Origin: Mycolicibacter longobardus
GTDB lineage: Bacteria; Actinomycetota; Actinomycetes; Mycobacteriales; Mycobacteriaceae
Reading direction: 5' to 3'
Assembly (NCBI RefSeq): GCF_002102265.1
Contig: NZ_LQPG01000010.1
Location: 62,001 to 126,000, forward strand
DNA: 64,000 nucleotides
The position numbers and the translations under genes were made by a program. The notes below the pieces were generated by a model. That model searched no databases, was not told where the DNA came from, and saw nothing but the letters and a program-made list of their open reading frames with translations. Positions 62,748 through 64,000 of the stretch are shown here, piece by piece (position 1 is the stretch's first letter; every line of letters starts with the position of its first letter).

Positions 62748-63055
62748 GGGGATTTGAAGACGTCGTGATCTCCGACGCGGCGCCATCGACAGCGCAATTC
62801 ATCAGCGACGGTGAGCAGTTCGAAGGTGGCGCGGCCATCCGGGCTGGCGAAGGACCACGACATCTCCAGAATGCCCGGCGCGCCTTGCACGGCCTTGACG
62901 CGCAGTGATCGCGGCCACGGAGTCGCCGGATCGGCGGCGTAGGCGTCGCACGCCGGGGCGAATCTCGTCCTCACGACGTCCCGGAAGGTCGCTCGGTGCT
63001 CGACCTTCAGTCTGCGGTAATCGGCATCGAAAGCTGGGGTCGTCTCGAACTTCAC
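62744..63055 (-). CDS. RelE/ParE-like toxin
   Basis: A 103-residue basic protein: KFETTPAFDADYRRLKVEHRATFRDVVRTRF is the helical hairpin that opens RelE/ParE toxins; WPRSLRVKAVQGAPGILEMSWSFASPDGRATFELL carries the strand core, with Arg residues suited to RNA cleavage or gyrase binding. It starts in a 4-nt overlap with its antitoxin (ATGA), typical of toxin-antitoxin pairs. Target unknown. Confidence 0.75.
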   Translation of the reverse strand: MKFETTPAFDADYRRLKVEHRATFRDVVRTRFAPACDAYAADPATPWPRSLRVKAVQGAPGILEMSWSFASPDGRATFELLTVADELRCRWRRVGDHDVFKSP

Positions 63056-63378
63056 GGCTGATCAGGGTCGTCGGCCTGGGCCTGGGCGTCGAGGTGATCG
63101 AGATGATCAAGGAAGGCCGCGCTGTCGTCGTGGACGGTCACCCGTCCGGCCGCCACGTGCTCGTCGACTTCCTTTTCCCGTCGTTGCCAGCGGTCCTCCC
63201 AGAACCATCGTTGATCGGCAGGTACTGGTAGCGCCGGCCGAAGCTCTAGCACCCCGTCCTCACGCTCGGTGATCTCGACCTGAGCCCCCGACTCGTCGAG
63301 ATGCAACCGCCGACGCAGCTCGGCCGGCAGTGCAACAACACCGCGGCCCTGGACAGCCACGAAGCCATGAAAAGTCAT
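63052..63378 (-). CDS. AbrB/MazE-like antitoxin
   Basis: A 108-residue protein whose first 50 residues fit a SpoVT/AbrB swapped-hairpin DNA-binding domain (FHGFVAVQGRGVVALPAELRRRLHLDESGAQVEITEREDGVLELRP). The rest is an acidic, Trp-rich toxin-binding arm. ATG 63378 was chosen since the domain starts there and an operator-like palindrome lies just upstream; a longer frame exists but is unlikely. Probably represses its own operon. Confidence 0.75.
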   Translation of the reverse strand: MTFHGFVAVQGRGVVALPAELRRRLHLDESGAQVEITEREDGVLELRPALPVPADQRWFWEDRWQRREKEVDEHVAAGRVTVHDDSAAFLDHLDHLDAQAQADDPDQP

Positions 63379-63406
63379 AGCTCTATGGTCCCACTCACCC
63401 GTAAAA

Positions 63407-63425
63407 CAGTAAAGCGGTATTACTG
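63407..63425. promoter_or_regulatory. operator-like inverted repeat before the antitoxin gene
   Basis: CAGTAA (63407-63412) and TTACTG (63420-63425) are perfect inverted arms separated by 7 bp, 29 bp upstream of the antitoxin start. It is relatively A+T rich and fits an AbrB-type operator. Role is inferred. Confidence 0.5.
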
Positions 63426-63482
63426 CAACCGCCATTACGTGCCGACGCGCCCGCCTCACAAGGCCTTCAGGCCGCCTCGCTC

Positions 63483-63562
63483 GTCGAATGGCGGGCTCCT
63501 ACCTTTCGTGGTAGGCACATGGGGTGAATATCTCAGGTTGGTTTAAGGCAAATGGCTCCGCT
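63483..63562 (+). repeat. 80-bp 5' gene-end repeat, copy 2
   Basis: Second copy of the element at 62545-62624, here attached to the intact gene. Together the two copies flank the toxin-antitoxin pair as direct repeats, 938 bp apart. Confidence 0.8.
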
Positions 63563-64000
63563 CCGTCGCGGCGGGTGGCTGCTGCTGGAGCGTCTGTCGG
63601 GGCGTTGGCGGCGTTCGGATTGGCGCCGGTAGCCCACGCTGACTTCGAGGACTTCTTCGCTGATCTGTTGGATCCGGCTGCGTGGGGTGCGGTGTTCGAT
63701 CCCGGTTACTGGGGTGGTCTGGATCCGGCGTCGACGGTTGATCTGGCGTCATTGTTCGTCGGTGATGACCTGCCCGGCGCGGCTGTCGGTACTGATTTCG
63801 CCGACTGGTTCCAGAACGACATCTATCTGCCGCTGCACGCTGCGATGCAGGACTGGATCGACAGTCCGGTCGGTGCGCAGGTCAACGACTTCATCAACCC
63901 GCTGTTTGCTTTCGGCGGCGCCTGCGGCCTGATCTGCAACGGCGTCGACGGCACCGAGGTCGACCCTGACGGCGGCGCCGGCGGATGGATCTTCGGTGAC
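63534..64000 (+). CDS. secreted acidic protein, PGRS-associated type (partial)
   Basis: Runs off the window end; 155 complete codons seen. From GTG 63534 the protein opens NISGWFKANGSAPSRRVAAAG, a basic stretch plus hydrophobic core of a signal peptide, with cleavage after VAHA (Ala39). The mature part starts DFEDFFADLLDPAAWGAVFDP and is rich in Asp, Gly, Ala and aromatic residues (GTDFADWFQNDIYLPLHAAMQDWIDSPVGAQVNDFINPLF). The visible end GGAGGWIFGD announces the glycine-rich (PGRS-like) repeats expected beyond the edge. No PE domain is present. The GTG has only a weak ribosome-binding site. Function unknown; surface exposure is likely. Confidence 0.8.

Overview
The window is a high-G+C actinobacterial chromosome segment, almost certainly from a member of the Mycobacteriaceae. 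Evidence: lexA/chiZ/nrdR, ideR/sigB, sigA/ppgK, cei, dut, ceoB/ceoC, dxs, hemE/hemY/chdC, aftC, ribD and clpC2 homologues occur in the order I remember for M. tuberculosis roughly between miaB (Rv2733c) and clpC2 (Rv2667), read in reverse. Several M. tuberculosis genes I remember for this interval (recX, suhB, echA15, Rv2715, Rv2716, Rv2675c) are not seen here. A secreted acidic protein of the PGRS-associated type begins at the right edge; that suggests a non-tuberculous species (the M. terrae/Mycolicibacter group would fit), but this is inference.

Layout. (1) 1-2.15 kb: a lower-G+C two-gene island on the minus strand, a PD-(D/E)XK nuclease followed by a degenerate GyrB-type ATPase; this is the strongest candidate for an undescribed system. 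(2) 2.2-5.6 kb: a small helical protein and the gluABCD glutamate-type ABC importer. (3) 5.7-15.7 kb: miaB and a membrane partner, a frameshifted SRPBCC gene, a DUF349 protein, two tandem EamA-like membrane proteins, then an overlapping dioxygenase-like/miaA/dapF/hflX run. (4) 15.9-20.7 kb: a DEAD-box helicase with a long leader, fadE20-type acyl-CoA dehydrogenase, and a large LGFP-repeat membrane protein. (5) 20.7-24.8 kb: the SOS hub (lexA, chiZ-like), nrdR, nitrobindin and a PAC2 protein. (6) 24.9-35.9 kb: transhydrogenase, ideR, sigB, a string of small conserved actinobacterial proteins, an O-methyltransferase immediately behind sigA, and ppgK. (7) 36-47 kb: cei, dut, DUF proteins, the ceoB/ceoC potassium-uptake regulators, a large permease, a TrmA-like methyltransferase and a CPA1 antiporter. 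(8) 47-60.9 kb: dxs, an RNase D, the coproporphyrin-dependent haem genes hemE-hemY-chdC, msrB-aftC, a lipoprotein hydrolase, a RibD-like reductase, zapE and clpC2. (9) 61-64 kb: small accessory genes, four tRNA genes (Val-GAC, Cys, Gly, Val-CAC), a toxin-antitoxin pair, and an 80-bp duplicated 5' gene end flanking that pair.

Most housekeeping genes are packed with GTGA or ATGA stop/start overlaps, indicating translational coupling. Regulation can be read directly at several places: an SOS box before lexA, an ECF-type GGGAAC-N17-CGTT promoter before sigB overlain by a perfect inverted repeat, and two identical-arm palindromes before clpC2. No rRNA genes, CRISPR arrays, insertion sequences or phage structural genes were recognised. 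Gene names and M. tuberculosis correspondences come from memory of the families, not from a search.
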